Source of the DNA: Geobacter sp. UBA4074
GTDB taxonomy: Bacteria > Desulfobacterota > Desulfuromonadia > Geobacterales > Pseudopelobacteraceae
DNA: 8,205 nt
NCBI GenBank assembly: GCA_002383415.1
Contig: DFYU01000107.1
Coordinates: 1-8,205 of the forward strand
Reading direction: 5' to 3'
Shown: positions 1 through 5,963 of the stretch, one piece after another
How the letters are laid out: each line of letters opens with the position of its first letter
How positions within the stretch are numbered: the stretch's first letter is position 1
Program-made: the position numbers and the translations under genes
The notes under the pieces: model-generated
Databases searched by the model: none
The model's input: the letters and a program-made list of their open reading frames with translations, nothing else
What the model was told of the DNA's origin: nothing

Positions 1-2
1 TC

Positions 3-2024
3 GAGGCCGGCACCGGCACCGGCAAGTCGCTGGCCTACCTGATTCCGTCCCTGCTCTGGGCGGTGCGCAACGAACAGCGGGTAGTGGTCTCCACCAACAC
101 CATCAACCTGCAGGAGCAGCTGATCAAAAAGGATATCCCGCTCTTGCAGCGCCACAGCAGCACCCCCTTCAGCGCCTGCCTGGTCAAGGGCCGCGGCAAC
201 TACCTCTGTCTGCGCAAGCTGGAGGCGGGACAGGCCGAGCCGACTCTGTTCCCGGACGCCGCCAGTGAAGAGCTGAACGCCATCGCCGCCTGGAGCGAGA
301 CCACCCCCAGCGGCTGCCTGAGCGACCTTTCCTTCCACCCCTCCCGGGAGGTGTGGGACGACCTGCGCTGTGAGGCCGACCAGTGCGGCCGCTCCCGCTG
401 TGCCCACTTCGGCCGCTGCTTCTTCTACAAGGCCCGCCGGGACGCAGCGGCGGCCCAGCTGCTGGTGGTCAACCACGCCTTGCTGCTGGCCGATATCGCC
501 CTGCGCCGGGAAAGCGGCTACGACGCCGTGGCGATCCTGCCCCCCTTCAGCCGACTGATCATCGACGAGGCCCACCACCTGGAGGAGGCGGCCACCGGCG
601 CCCTGTCGGTGAGGATCGGCCGGGCCGGCCTGCTGCGGCAGCTGTCCCGCCTGGCCCCCGGCGGTAACCGGGCCGGCATCCTGACGGTGCTCAACACACG
701 GCTGGGCAAGGAGCTGCCCGAAGAGCTTGACGGCCTGTATCAGGAACTATCCGGCCTGATCGAGGCGGCCCTGCTGCCCCAGACCCAGGAGCTGGCCGCC
801 CTACTGGATCGAGAACTGGACTGGCTGGCCCTTGCCCTGCAGACGGAACCCCTGCCCGGCGCAGATCAGCGCGGTGGCGAGATCAAGTGCCGTATCACCC
901 CTGAGGTCCGGGGTACCGCGTTTTGGCAGGAACTAGAGGACCGGCTGGGACTGCTGTCTGAAAAGCTGACCGAGCTATCAGGCGGCCTGGGGGCCCTGGA
1001 CCGGGCCGTTGCCAAGCTGCCTGACCCGATCCGGCAGGGCCTGGACAGCTGGCTGACCGACGCCGCCGGGATCGGTCAGCGGCTGCTGACGGTTGCCCAG
1101 GAGCTGGGCTGGTTCTGCGAGCAGGATGAAACCGCCTGCCGCTGGCTGGAGGCTCGCCAGACCAGCCGCGGCAGCCAGGCCGCCATCTGCGTGGCACCGC
1201 TGGAGGTGGCCGAAACCATCAAGGCGGCGCTGCTGGAACCGATTCAGACGGTGGTCATGACCTCAGCCACCCTGACGGTGGGCGACTCCTTCGGCTACCT
1301 GCGCCGTCGCACCGGCCTGGATCTGCTTGAACCTGAACGGCTGGAGGAGTTGGCCCTGGCCTCCCCCTTTGATTATGCAGCCCAAGCCCTGGTCGGTATC
1401 CCCCGTGACCTGCCGGACCCCACCAGCGCCGCCTTCCGCCAGCCGCTGGCCGCGGCGGTGCTGCGGGCGGTCAGCCTCTCCCAAGGAGGCGCCTTTGTGC
1501 TGTTCACCTCCTTTGACCTGCTTAAACAGACCCACGCCAGCCTGAAAAACGACCTGGAACGGCTGGGCCTGACCATTTTGCGTCAGGGGGAGGGCGCTGG
1601 GCGTCACCAGCTGCTGGCCCGCTTCCGCAAGGAGCGTCGTGCGGTGCTGTTCGGCACCGATTCGTTCTGGGAGGGGGTCGATGTCAAGGGGGACGCCCTG
1701 CGGCTGGTGATCATCGTGCGTTTGCCGTTCCAGGTGCCCAGCGAACCGATCCAGCAGGCCCGGACCGAACGGATCACGGCCGCAGGGGGCGACCCGTTTC
1801 GTGAGATGTCGGTGCCCCAGGCGGTGCTCAAGCTCCGCCAGGGCTTTGGCCGCCTGATCCGCAGCCGGGATGATCGGGGGGCGGTGCTGATCCTGGATAA
1901 CCGGATTGTGACCAAGAACTACGGCAAGCGCTTCCTGAAATCGCTGCCGGCAGCGGCCCAGGTGATCGACGACGCCGAGCAGGTGTTTGCAAAACTGGAG
2001 CATTTTTTTCAGGCATGGCACTGA
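3..2024 (+). CDS. dinG: DinG/XPD-family ATP-dependent DNA helicase with Fe-S cluster, 5' end missing
   Basis: Superfamily 2 helicase of the DinG/YoaA/XPD type; the family unwinds DNA 5'-3' using ATP and acts in repair and on R-loops and other blocking structures. The open frame runs in from the left edge, and the first visible codons already encode Walker A (GTGTGKS, about bases 9-29), so an unknown N-terminal stretch is missing. The GTG at 63 is internal and not the start. Numbering residues from that codon: motif Ia near 7-20, Fe-S cysteines probably C49, C108, C113 and C119 (spacing CX4CX5C for the last three, as in E. coli DinG), DEAH box at 168-171, motif III MTSATL at 399-404, motif V region GTDSFWEGVD at 531-540, and motif VI QGFGRLIRS at 593-601. 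All helicase motifs look intact. An additional cysteine, C103, sits beside the cluster. The symbol is given at family level; YoaA-type is possible. The next gene starts 45 bases downstream. Confidence 0.93.
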   Translation, partial: EAGTGTGKSLAYLIPSLLWAVRNEQRVVVSTNTINLQEQLIKKDIPLLQRHSSTPFSACLVKGRGNYLCLRKLEAGQAEPTLFPDAASEELNAIAAWSETTPSGCLSDLSFHPSREVWDDLRCEADQCGRSRCAHFGRCFFYKARRDAAAAQLLVVNHALLLADIALRRESGYDAVAILPPFSRLIIDEAHHLEEAATGALSVRIGRAGLLRQLSRLAPGGNRAGILTVLNTRLGKELPEELDGLYQELSGLIEAALLPQTQELAALLDRELDWLALALQTEPLPGADQRGGEIKCRITPEVRGTAFWQELEDRLGLLSEKLTELSGGLGALDRAVAKLPDPIRQGLDSWLTDAAGIGQRLLTVAQELGWFCEQDETACRWLEARQTSRGSQAAICVAPLEVAETIKAALLEPIQTVVMTSATLTVGDSFGYLRRRTGLDLLEPERLEELALASPFDYAAQALVGIPRDLPDPTSAAFRQPLAAAVLRAVSLSQGGAFVLFTSFDLLKQTHASLKNDLERLGLTILRQGEGAGRHQLLARFRKERRAVLFGTDSFWEGVDVKGDALRLVIIVRLPFQVPSEPIQQARTERITAAGGDPFREMSVPQAVLKLRQGFGRLIRSRDDRGAVLILDNRIVTKNYGKRFLKSLPAAAQVIDDAEQVFAKLEHFFQAWH

Positions 2025-2027
2025 ATG

Positions 2028-2036
2028 TGCTATAGC
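2028..2036 (+). promoter_or_regulatory. Possible extended -10 promoter for the small exported protein gene
   Basis: TGCTATAGC just after the helicase stop codon matches an extended -10 (TGN then TATAGC, four or five of six bases matching TATAAT). No good -35 is seen at the right distance; the region upstream is a T-run and helicase coding sequence. It would give a short leader of roughly 25-30 bases carrying the strong ribosome binding site. Read-through from the helicase gene is the alternative. Confidence 0.25.
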
Positions 2037-2053
2037 TTTCTGCATCACGTACC

Positions 2054-2060
2054 AAGGAGG
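2054..2060 (+). promoter_or_regulatory. Strong ribosome binding site (AAGGAGG) fixing the start at 2070
   Basis: A perfect Shine-Dalgarno AAGGAGG lies 9 bases before the ATG at 2070. It selects this start over the upstream in-frame ATG at 2025, which would put the site inside the gene and place 15 non-signal-like residues ahead of a clear signal peptide. Confidence 0.85.
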
Positions 2061-2069
2061 AATCATCCG

Positions 2070-2627
2070 ATGCGCAGCATTATGCTCACTCTGCTGCTGG
2101 CAGCACTGCTGGCAGCCCCAGCTGCAAGCCAGGCCGAATCCAACGTCAGTGTCAACATCAACGTCGGCGCGCCGGTCCTGCCGTTGCCGCCTCCCCCGCC
2201 GCTGCCGGGCCTGCCCAGGATCTTCTTCGATGCCCCGCCGCTGTTTCTTTCGCCCCCCAGCCTCGGCATCTACATCGGGGTGGACATGCCCCATGACCTG
2301 GTGCTGGTTTCCGGCAGCTACTACCTCTTTCACGGCAACAACTGGTACCGTGCCAGCCACTACAACGGCCCCTGGGTGGCAACCCGTCATGACCAGCTGC
2401 CGCCCCAGGTGCGGCGCCACAAGCTGGAAAAGATCCGCTACCACCGCGACCACGAATATCGTGCCTATGCCGCCGACCGCGACCACTACCGCGGCAAGCA
2501 CTACCGCCCCGGCAAGGAGCAGAAAGAACAACGCAAGCAGGACAAGGAGTACCGCAAGGAGCAAAAACGGTGGGAAAAGGGAGAGCACAAGCAGCCTAAA
2601 GGCAGACACGGTCGCGACGACTACTAA
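2070..2627 (+). CDS. Small exported protein, proline-rich with a charged basic tail, function unknown
   Basis: 185 residues. Residues 1-22 form a Sec signal peptide (MRS, then a Leu/Ala core, probable cleavage after ASQA near 22), so the mature protein is likely periplasmic or outside the cell. Residues 24-34 have alternating Val/Asn (NVSVNINVG), suggesting a beta strand. Residues 35-64 are proline-rich with a run of five prolines. Residues 66-110 hold an aromatic segment (LGIYIGVDMP, YYLFHGNNWYRA, NGPWV) resembling exported Geobacter-type proteins that follow a 'tyrosine-rich strand, WYR, GPW' pattern; this likeness is from memory and was not searched. Residues 112-185 are highly charged, first His/Arg/Tyr, then Lys/Glu/Gln repeats, probably disordered or helical. 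No catalytic motif is seen. Flanked by a strong ribosome binding site and a strong terminator, so it may be transcribed alone. I do not recognise a specific function; an envelope or matrix-associated role is a guess. Confidence 0.85.
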   Translation: MRSIMLTLLLAALLAAPAASQAESNVSVNINVGAPVLPLPPPPPLPGLPRIFFDAPPLFLSPPSLGIYIGVDMPHDLVLVSGSYYLFHGNNWYRASHYNGPWVATRHDQLPPQVRRHKLEKIRYHRDHEYRAYAADRDHYRGKHYRPGKEQKEQRKQDKEYRKEQKRWEKGEHKQPKGRHGRDDY

Positions 2628-2638
2628 GCCTGCAGCGC

Positions 2639-2667
2639 AAAAGGCCCGGCAGATTGCCGGGCCTTTT
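2639..2667. terminator. Bidirectional intrinsic terminator
   Basis: A perfect 12-base inverted repeat (AAAAGGCCCGGC and GCCGGGCCTTTT) surrounds a five-base loop, AGATT. The A-run on one side and T-run on the other let it end transcripts in both directions. It lies 11 bases after the plus-strand gene ending at 2627 and 26 bases after the minus-strand gene ending at 2694, exactly between two convergent genes. Confidence 0.92.
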
Positions 2668-2693
2668 GTACATCGTAACTGCTTCGGTGACAG

Positions 2694-3185
2694 CTACTTC
2701 GTGGCGGCCAACTCCTGCTGCTTACGCTTGCTCAGAAAGTTGAAGCACTGGAAATAGGTGATTGAGATCAGCAGGAAGCCGAAATAGCTGGCGGCCAACA
2801 CGCTGGATATGGCGCGAGTCTTGGAGACATCGGGGGACATCATGATGAAGACGATGAAAAAGCCCATGATGCACAGCTTCCAGAGATCACCCCCCAGCCT
2901 GCGACGGCGCAGGGCCATCAACTGGTCGCCGTTCAGATCGGTCTGGCTGGATTCAATCTCCACCGCCACGTCCCGCCGGGCCAGCAACCAGGCCGGGTAG
3001 GTCATCATCAGCTGGAAGGCAATGGCGGCGATGACGCTCTGCATGAACAGCGCCGGCACCCCCATCAGGCTGAACAGTTTCTGGAAATTAAAGGCCATGA
3101 ACAGCAGCAGCCCCAGCAGGGCCACCTGTACCACACGGTAGATCAGCATCAACCGCTTGAGGCGGATGAAGTTGTACGACGCCAT
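2694..3185 (-). CDS. Four-helix inner-membrane protein, function unknown
   Basis: 163 residues starting at the ATG at 3185, which has a good ribosome binding site AAAGGAGT seven or so bases upstream; a longer in-frame reading from 3209 would swallow that site and is not used. Predicted membrane helices by eye: about 13-33, 43-67, 101-118 and 126-149. The segment between helices 2 and 3 (about 70-100) is charged, with the acidic VEIESSQTDLNGDQ and then the basic ALRRRRLGG, and is likely cytoplasmic by the positive-inside rule; the C-terminus (SKRKQQELAATK) would also be cytoplasmic. No signal peptide, cofactor motif or transporter signature is seen. It is transcribed divergently from the sensor kinase gene, sharing a 106-base promoter region, which hints at co-regulation or partnership but proves nothing. 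I do not recognise the family. Confidence 0.8.
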   Translation of the reverse strand: MASYNFIRLKRLMLIYRVVQVALLGLLLFMAFNFQKLFSLMGVPALFMQSVIAAIAFQLMMTYPAWLLARRDVAVEIESSQTDLNGDQLMALRRRRLGGDLWKLCIMGFFIVFIMMSPDVSKTRAISSVLAASYFGFLLISITYFQCFNFLSKRKQQELAATK

Positions 3186-3190
3186 CGTCC

Positions 3191-3198
3191 ACTCCTTT
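3191..3198 (-). promoter_or_regulatory. Ribosome binding site for the four-helix membrane protein
   Basis: On the minus strand the sequence reads AAAGGAGT, with GGAG seven bases before the ATG at 3185. It decides the start in favour of MASYNF rather than the eight-residue-longer form from 3209. Confidence 0.8.
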
Positions 3199-3216
3199 AT
3201 AAGCAACAAACAACTT

Positions 3217-3246
3217 TTGTCATCGTCGGCGGAATTGGGTTATAAC
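3217..3246 (+). promoter_or_regulatory. Sigma-70-like promoter for the kinase-HIT-M16 genes
   Basis: TTGTCA (3217-3222, five of six matches to TTGACA) and TATAAC (3241-3246, five of six matches to TATAAT) are separated by 18 bases. Transcription would start near 3253, leaving a leader of about 40 bases before the ATG at 3292. The -10 lies in the palindrome GTTATAAC and so overlaps a candidate -10 for the opposite strand. Predicted by eye only. Confidence 0.55.
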
Positions 3247-3267
3247 AGAACACCGTTATCAACACAA
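3239..3267 (-). promoter_or_regulatory. Candidate divergent promoter for the four-helix membrane protein
   Basis: Reading the minus strand, TTGTGT (3267-3262) and TATAAC (3244-3239) are 17 bases apart. The -35 is weak (three of six matches) but the -10 is good and is the other half of the palindrome used by the plus-strand promoter. It would leave a leader of about 45-50 bases before the ATG at 3185. Confidence 0.35.
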
Positions 3268-3291
3268 CCGCGAAAGAGAGCCGTTTACCTC

Positions 3292-4248
3292 ATGAAAGCG
3301 ATGCGCCGCTTCGTTCACCCGGTCATGGCACTGGTCGGCATCCAGCTGGTCTGGGTGGCGCTGGTGGTGCTGTGGGTTACCTGGTTCGTGGGCAAACACC
3401 GCGAGCTGAAGGAACTGGCCAGCCGCTATCGCCCCGACCTGCTCTCCCAGGTGGGGGGCTGGTTTACCCTGGTGCAGGGCCTGCTGCTCTTGGCCATTAT
3501 CCTGGTGGGGGTCTACACCCTGTTCCTGTTCTGGCGCCGGCAATCGCGGCTCTACCAGCAGCAGCGGGAGTTCATCACCCAGCTGACCCACGAACTGAAA
3601 TCACCGCTGGCCTCGATCCAACTGCACCTGGAGACCATCAGCCTACGCGAGCTGCCGCCGGAACGGCTGCAGGCCTTTGTGCAGACCATGCTGGAAGATA
3701 CCCAGCGGCTGCACTCCCAGATTGACAACCTGCTGCTGGCGGCCCGCATCGAGCAACGCCGCAGGCCGGCCGAACCGCGGGAGATAGATCTCTCGGCCTT
3801 TATCCAGGAGTACCTTGAGCGGGAGCGGCACCGCCTGCCTCCCGGCAGCCGGCTGGAGATCAACCTGACGCCGGGCCTGCGGGTGGCAGTGGAACCGGAT
3901 GAACTGGGCACCGTGCTGCGCAACCTGCTGGAAAATGCGGTGCTGTATTCCCCCGGCACCCCCGAGATTGAAATCCGCCTGGTACAGGAGGGCCGTCAGG
4001 CCCGGCTCTCAATCCGCGACCAGGGCCGCGGCCTTGACCCGGCCCAGCTGAGCAAGGTCTTTCGGATGTTTTACCGCGTCGACCAGCAGGATGAACGGGT
4101 ACGCGGCACCGGCCTTGGTTTGTACATCGTCCAGTCGGTGATCAAGGATGCCGGCGGCACGGTCCGGGCCGACAGTGCCGGGCAGGGCGCCGGTTGCACC
4201 ATCACCCTGCAACTACCCCTTGTGGAACGGAAAGGAACCACCCCGTGA
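3292..4248 (+). CDS. Membrane-bound sensor histidine kinase with minimal periplasmic loop
   Basis: 318 residues. Two membrane helices (about 10-34 and 57-81) flank a loop of only some 22 residues, so there is no classical periplasmic sensor domain and no PAS or clear HAMP domain. The catalytic part is complete: HisKA H-box THELKSPL with phospho-accepting H100, N-box NLLENAVLYS (211-220), G1 box DQGRGL (243-248), F box FRMFYRVD (257-264) and G2 box GTGLGLYIV (272-280). The family autophosphorylates on the H-box histidine from ATP and passes phosphate to a response regulator aspartate. The start at 3292 is chosen for its place before helix 1 and a weak AAAGAGAG site about 11 bases upstream; ATG 3301 is an alternative, and the upstream in-frame ATGs at 3157 and 3166 lie within the divergent gene and are unlikely. 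No response regulator lies next to it. Its last four bases overlap the HIT gene start (GTGA), suggesting translational coupling. Confidence 0.93.
   Translation: MKAMRRFVHPVMALVGIQLVWVALVVLWVTWFVGKHRELKELASRYRPDLLSQVGGWFTLVQGLLLLAIILVGVYTLFLFWRRQSRLYQQQREFITQLTHELKSPLASIQLHLETISLRELPPERLQAFVQTMLEDTQRLHSQIDNLLLAARIEQRRRPAEPREIDLSAFIQEYLERERHRLPPGSRLEINLTPGLRVAVEPDELGTVLRNLLENAVLYSPGTPEIEIRLVQEGRQARLSIRDQGRGLDPAQLSKVFRMFYRVDQQDERVRGTGLGLYIVQSVIKDAGGTVRADSAGQGAGCTITLQLPLVERKGTTP
4231..4236 (+). promoter_or_regulatory. Ribosome binding site supporting a GTG start for the HIT gene
   Basis: AAAGGA inside the end of the kinase gene lies eight bases before GTG 4245. It selects this GTG over the in-frame ATG at 4194, which would overlap the kinase gene by 55 bases and add 17 residues (starting MHHHPATTP) not expected in the family. 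Confidence 0.75.
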
Positions 4249-4673
4249 CCAGTACCCCCTGCCCGATGTGCGACCGTTGGCAAAGCGACGCCGGCCTGCG
4301 GATCGCCGAACTTGAACACAGCTACCTGATCCTTAACCGTGACCAGTTTTTTCCCGGCTACTGTCTGCTAGTTACCAAGCAGCACCAGACCGAACTGTTT
4401 CACCTGGACCAACCCGCCCGTCAGGGCCTGATGGAAGAGGTCAGCCGGGTGGCCCAGGCGCTGGCGACCTGTTTCCAACCCGACAAGCTCAACTACGAGC
4501 TGCTGGGCAACATGGTGCCCCACATCCACTGGCACCTGGTGCCGCGTTTCCGCTCCGAACCGCTCTGGCCGCGGCCGATCTGGTCCGAACCCCACCAGGA
4601 GCTATTGCTGGCAGCCGAACAGTACCGTGAGCGCTGCGACCAAATCCGCCGCGCCCTGGCAGGGGACGTCTGA
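4245..4673 (+). CDS. HIT-family (histidine triad) nucleotide hydrolase
   Basis: 142 residues from a GTG start that overlaps the kinase stop by four bases. The signature triad is H93-I-H95-W-H97 in MVPHIHWHLVPRF, followed by EPLWPRPIW, as in bacterial Ap4A-hydrolase-like HIT proteins. In the superfamily the middle histidine attacks the alpha phosphate of a nucleotide; substrates are dinucleoside polyphosphates or nucleoside phosphoramidates and adenylates, and which applies here cannot be read from sequence. An N-terminal CPMC (C6, C9) may form half of a zinc site, as in some HIT proteins. ILNRDQFFPGYCLLVTKQH (about 29-47) matches the conserved N-terminal strand region. Likely cytoplasmic, with no signal peptide. 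Its stop codon shares one base with the following M16 start (TGATG), so the three genes are probably translated from one message. Confidence 0.92.
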   Translation: MTSTPCPMCDRWQSDAGLRIAELEHSYLILNRDQFFPGYCLLVTKQHQTELFHLDQPARQGLMEEVSRVAQALATCFQPDKLNYELLGNMVPHIHWHLVPRFRSEPLWPRPIWSEPHQELLLAAEQYRERCDQIRRALAGDV

Positions 4674-5947
4674 TGCAGCATCAGATCAGCACCCTTGCCA
4701 ACGGCCTGCGTGTGGTCTCCGTGCCGCTGTCCCACCTGCATAGCGTCGAGCTGGCGGTCTATATCAAGGTGGGGGGCCGCAACGACCCGCCGAGACGCTC
4801 GGGCCTGTCCCACTTTCTGGAGCATATGCTGTTCCGGGGCACCGCCGATTACGCCTCGTCACTTGAGATCGAGACCGCCTTCGAGGAGTTGGGCGGCAGC
4901 GTCAACGCCGCCACCGACGCCGATTCCACCTGTTTTTACGCCCGCATCCATCCCGATCATGCCGCGCAGGGGTTGGCGATCCTGGCATCGATGCTGCTGC
5001 GCCCCACGCTGCAGGGTGTCGATCTGGAGCGGCGGATCATCGGTGAAGAGGCGCTGGAGGATATCAACGAGAACGGCGTGGTGACCAACCCGGACCTGGT
5101 GATGGGCCGCCTGCTCTGGCCCGGCCACCCGCTGGGCGGGGCCACGGTGGGCAGCCTGGAGGATATCGAACGGATCAGCGAGGCCGACCTGCGCGACCAT
5201 CTGGCGTCCTGGTACCGGCCGGCCAACGCGACAGTGGCGATAGCCGGTCCCCACCAGCCGGCCGCACTGTTGGCTGCCGTGCAACGCTGCTTCGGCGGTT
5301 GGCAGCCGGCTGCGACACCTGCTCAATCGGTCGTCGCACCGCAGCGACCTGACGCACCCCGCAGCGCCTTTGTGCCGGATGCCGACAGTCAGGTCACGCT
5401 GCAGCTGGCCTTTCCCGCCTTTCGGCGCGACGACCCGCGCATGACCGGCCTCAAGATGTTGCGCCGGCTGCTGGCCGGGGGCGGCTGCTCACGGCTGCAT
5501 CTGAAACTGCGTGAAGAACTGGGGCTGGTCTATGCGGTTGAGTCGGCCATCGGCGCCTACGACGAGACCGGCTGCATCACCATCGACTGCGCTACGGCAC
5601 CGGAAAACCTGGCTGCGGTGATCGCCGCCATCCTGGAGCAACTGCGGCAGGCCAGCCAAAACCCGATCCCGCCGCAGGAGCTGGAACGGGTCAGGACCGC
5701 CTACCTGGCCGATCTGGACTACAGCCGGGATTCGGTGACCGAGATGGGGGCCCGCTACGGCTGGGGCGCTCTGATGGGGATGGTGCGCAGCATTGATGAC
5801 GACCAGCAGTTGGTGCGCCAGGTGACCGCCGACCAGCTACGAGCCTTGGCCCGGCAGCTGTTTCAGCCAAGCAACCGTTTCTTGGCGGTGATCGGCCCGT
5901 TGGAGGGGATTGACCGGGCAACGATCGAAGGATTGCTGCTCGTTTGA
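4673..5947 (+). CDS. M16-family zinc metalloprotease (processing-peptidase-like)
   Basis: 424 residues, the usual size of single-chain M16B proteins with two homologous domains of about 210 residues. The inverted zinc motif HXXEH is H47-F-L-E50-H51 in SGLSHFLEHMLFRGT, and the third zinc ligand is probably E125 (or E126) in RRIIGEEALED, about 75 residues downstream as the family expects. The second domain carries the R280/Y287 pair in LREELGLVYAVES, which helps bind substrate in active members. Together these indicate an active protease rather than a non-catalytic partner subunit. Substrates in the family are peptides and presequence-like segments; the one here is unknown. No signal peptide is seen, so it is probably cytoplasmic. 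The start at 4673 overlaps the HIT stop by one base, with AGGGG seven bases upstream. No terminator is seen in the 16-base gap to the convergent gene. Confidence 0.93.
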   Translation: MQHQISTLANGLRVVSVPLSHLHSVELAVYIKVGGRNDPPRRSGLSHFLEHMLFRGTADYASSLEIETAFEELGGSVNAATDADSTCFYARIHPDHAAQGLAILASMLLRPTLQGVDLERRIIGEEALEDINENGVVTNPDLVMGRLLWPGHPLGGATVGSLEDIERISEADLRDHLASWYRPANATVAIAGPHQPAALLAAVQRCFGGWQPAATPAQSVVAPQRPDAPRSAFVPDADSQVTLQLAFPAFRRDDPRMTGLKMLRRLLAGGGCSRLHLKLREELGLVYAVESAIGAYDETGCITIDCATAPENLAAVIAAILEQLRQASQNPIPPQELERVRTAYLADLDYSRDSVTEMGARYGWGALMGMVRSIDDDQQLVRQVTADQLRALARQLFQPSNRFLAVIGPLEGIDRATIEGLLLV

Positions 5948-5963
5948 GACAGCCTGCCGTCGG

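Noticed and set aside
2001..2010. A T-run at the end of the helicase gene as a terminator
   Set aside because: No stable GC-rich hairpin precedes the T-run; the nearby TTTGCAAA palindrome is too weak and wrongly placed.
1263..2609. A 448-codon open frame on the minus strand across the helicase end and the small exported protein gene
   Set aside because: It is antisense to two well-supported genes, crosses their boundary, and its translation is a low-complexity mix of Val/Leu runs and Gln/Arg/His-rich stretches with no recognisable domain. Long antisense frames are common in GC-rich DNA.
1987..2757. A 256-codon plus-strand frame overlapping the small exported protein gene
   Set aside because: The product is Ser/Thr/Ala/Arg-rich, has no ribosome binding site, and runs through the terminator into an opposing gene. 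The overlapping frame from 2070 has a strong ribosome binding site and a signal peptide.
3196..3201. TATAAA on the minus strand as a -10 for the four-helix membrane protein
   Set aside because: It overlaps the ribosome binding site, so transcription would start within a few bases of the start codon and lose that site.
3157..3291. Longer N-terminal forms of the kinase from ATG 3157 or 3166
   Set aside because: They would start inside the divergent gene and span its ribosome binding site and both promoter candidates. The extra 45 residues are not membrane- or sensor-like.
5948..5963. A terminator between the convergent M16 and transglutaminase-like genes
   Set aside because: The gap is 16 bases and neither it nor its immediate flanks hold a stem with a T-run in either direction.
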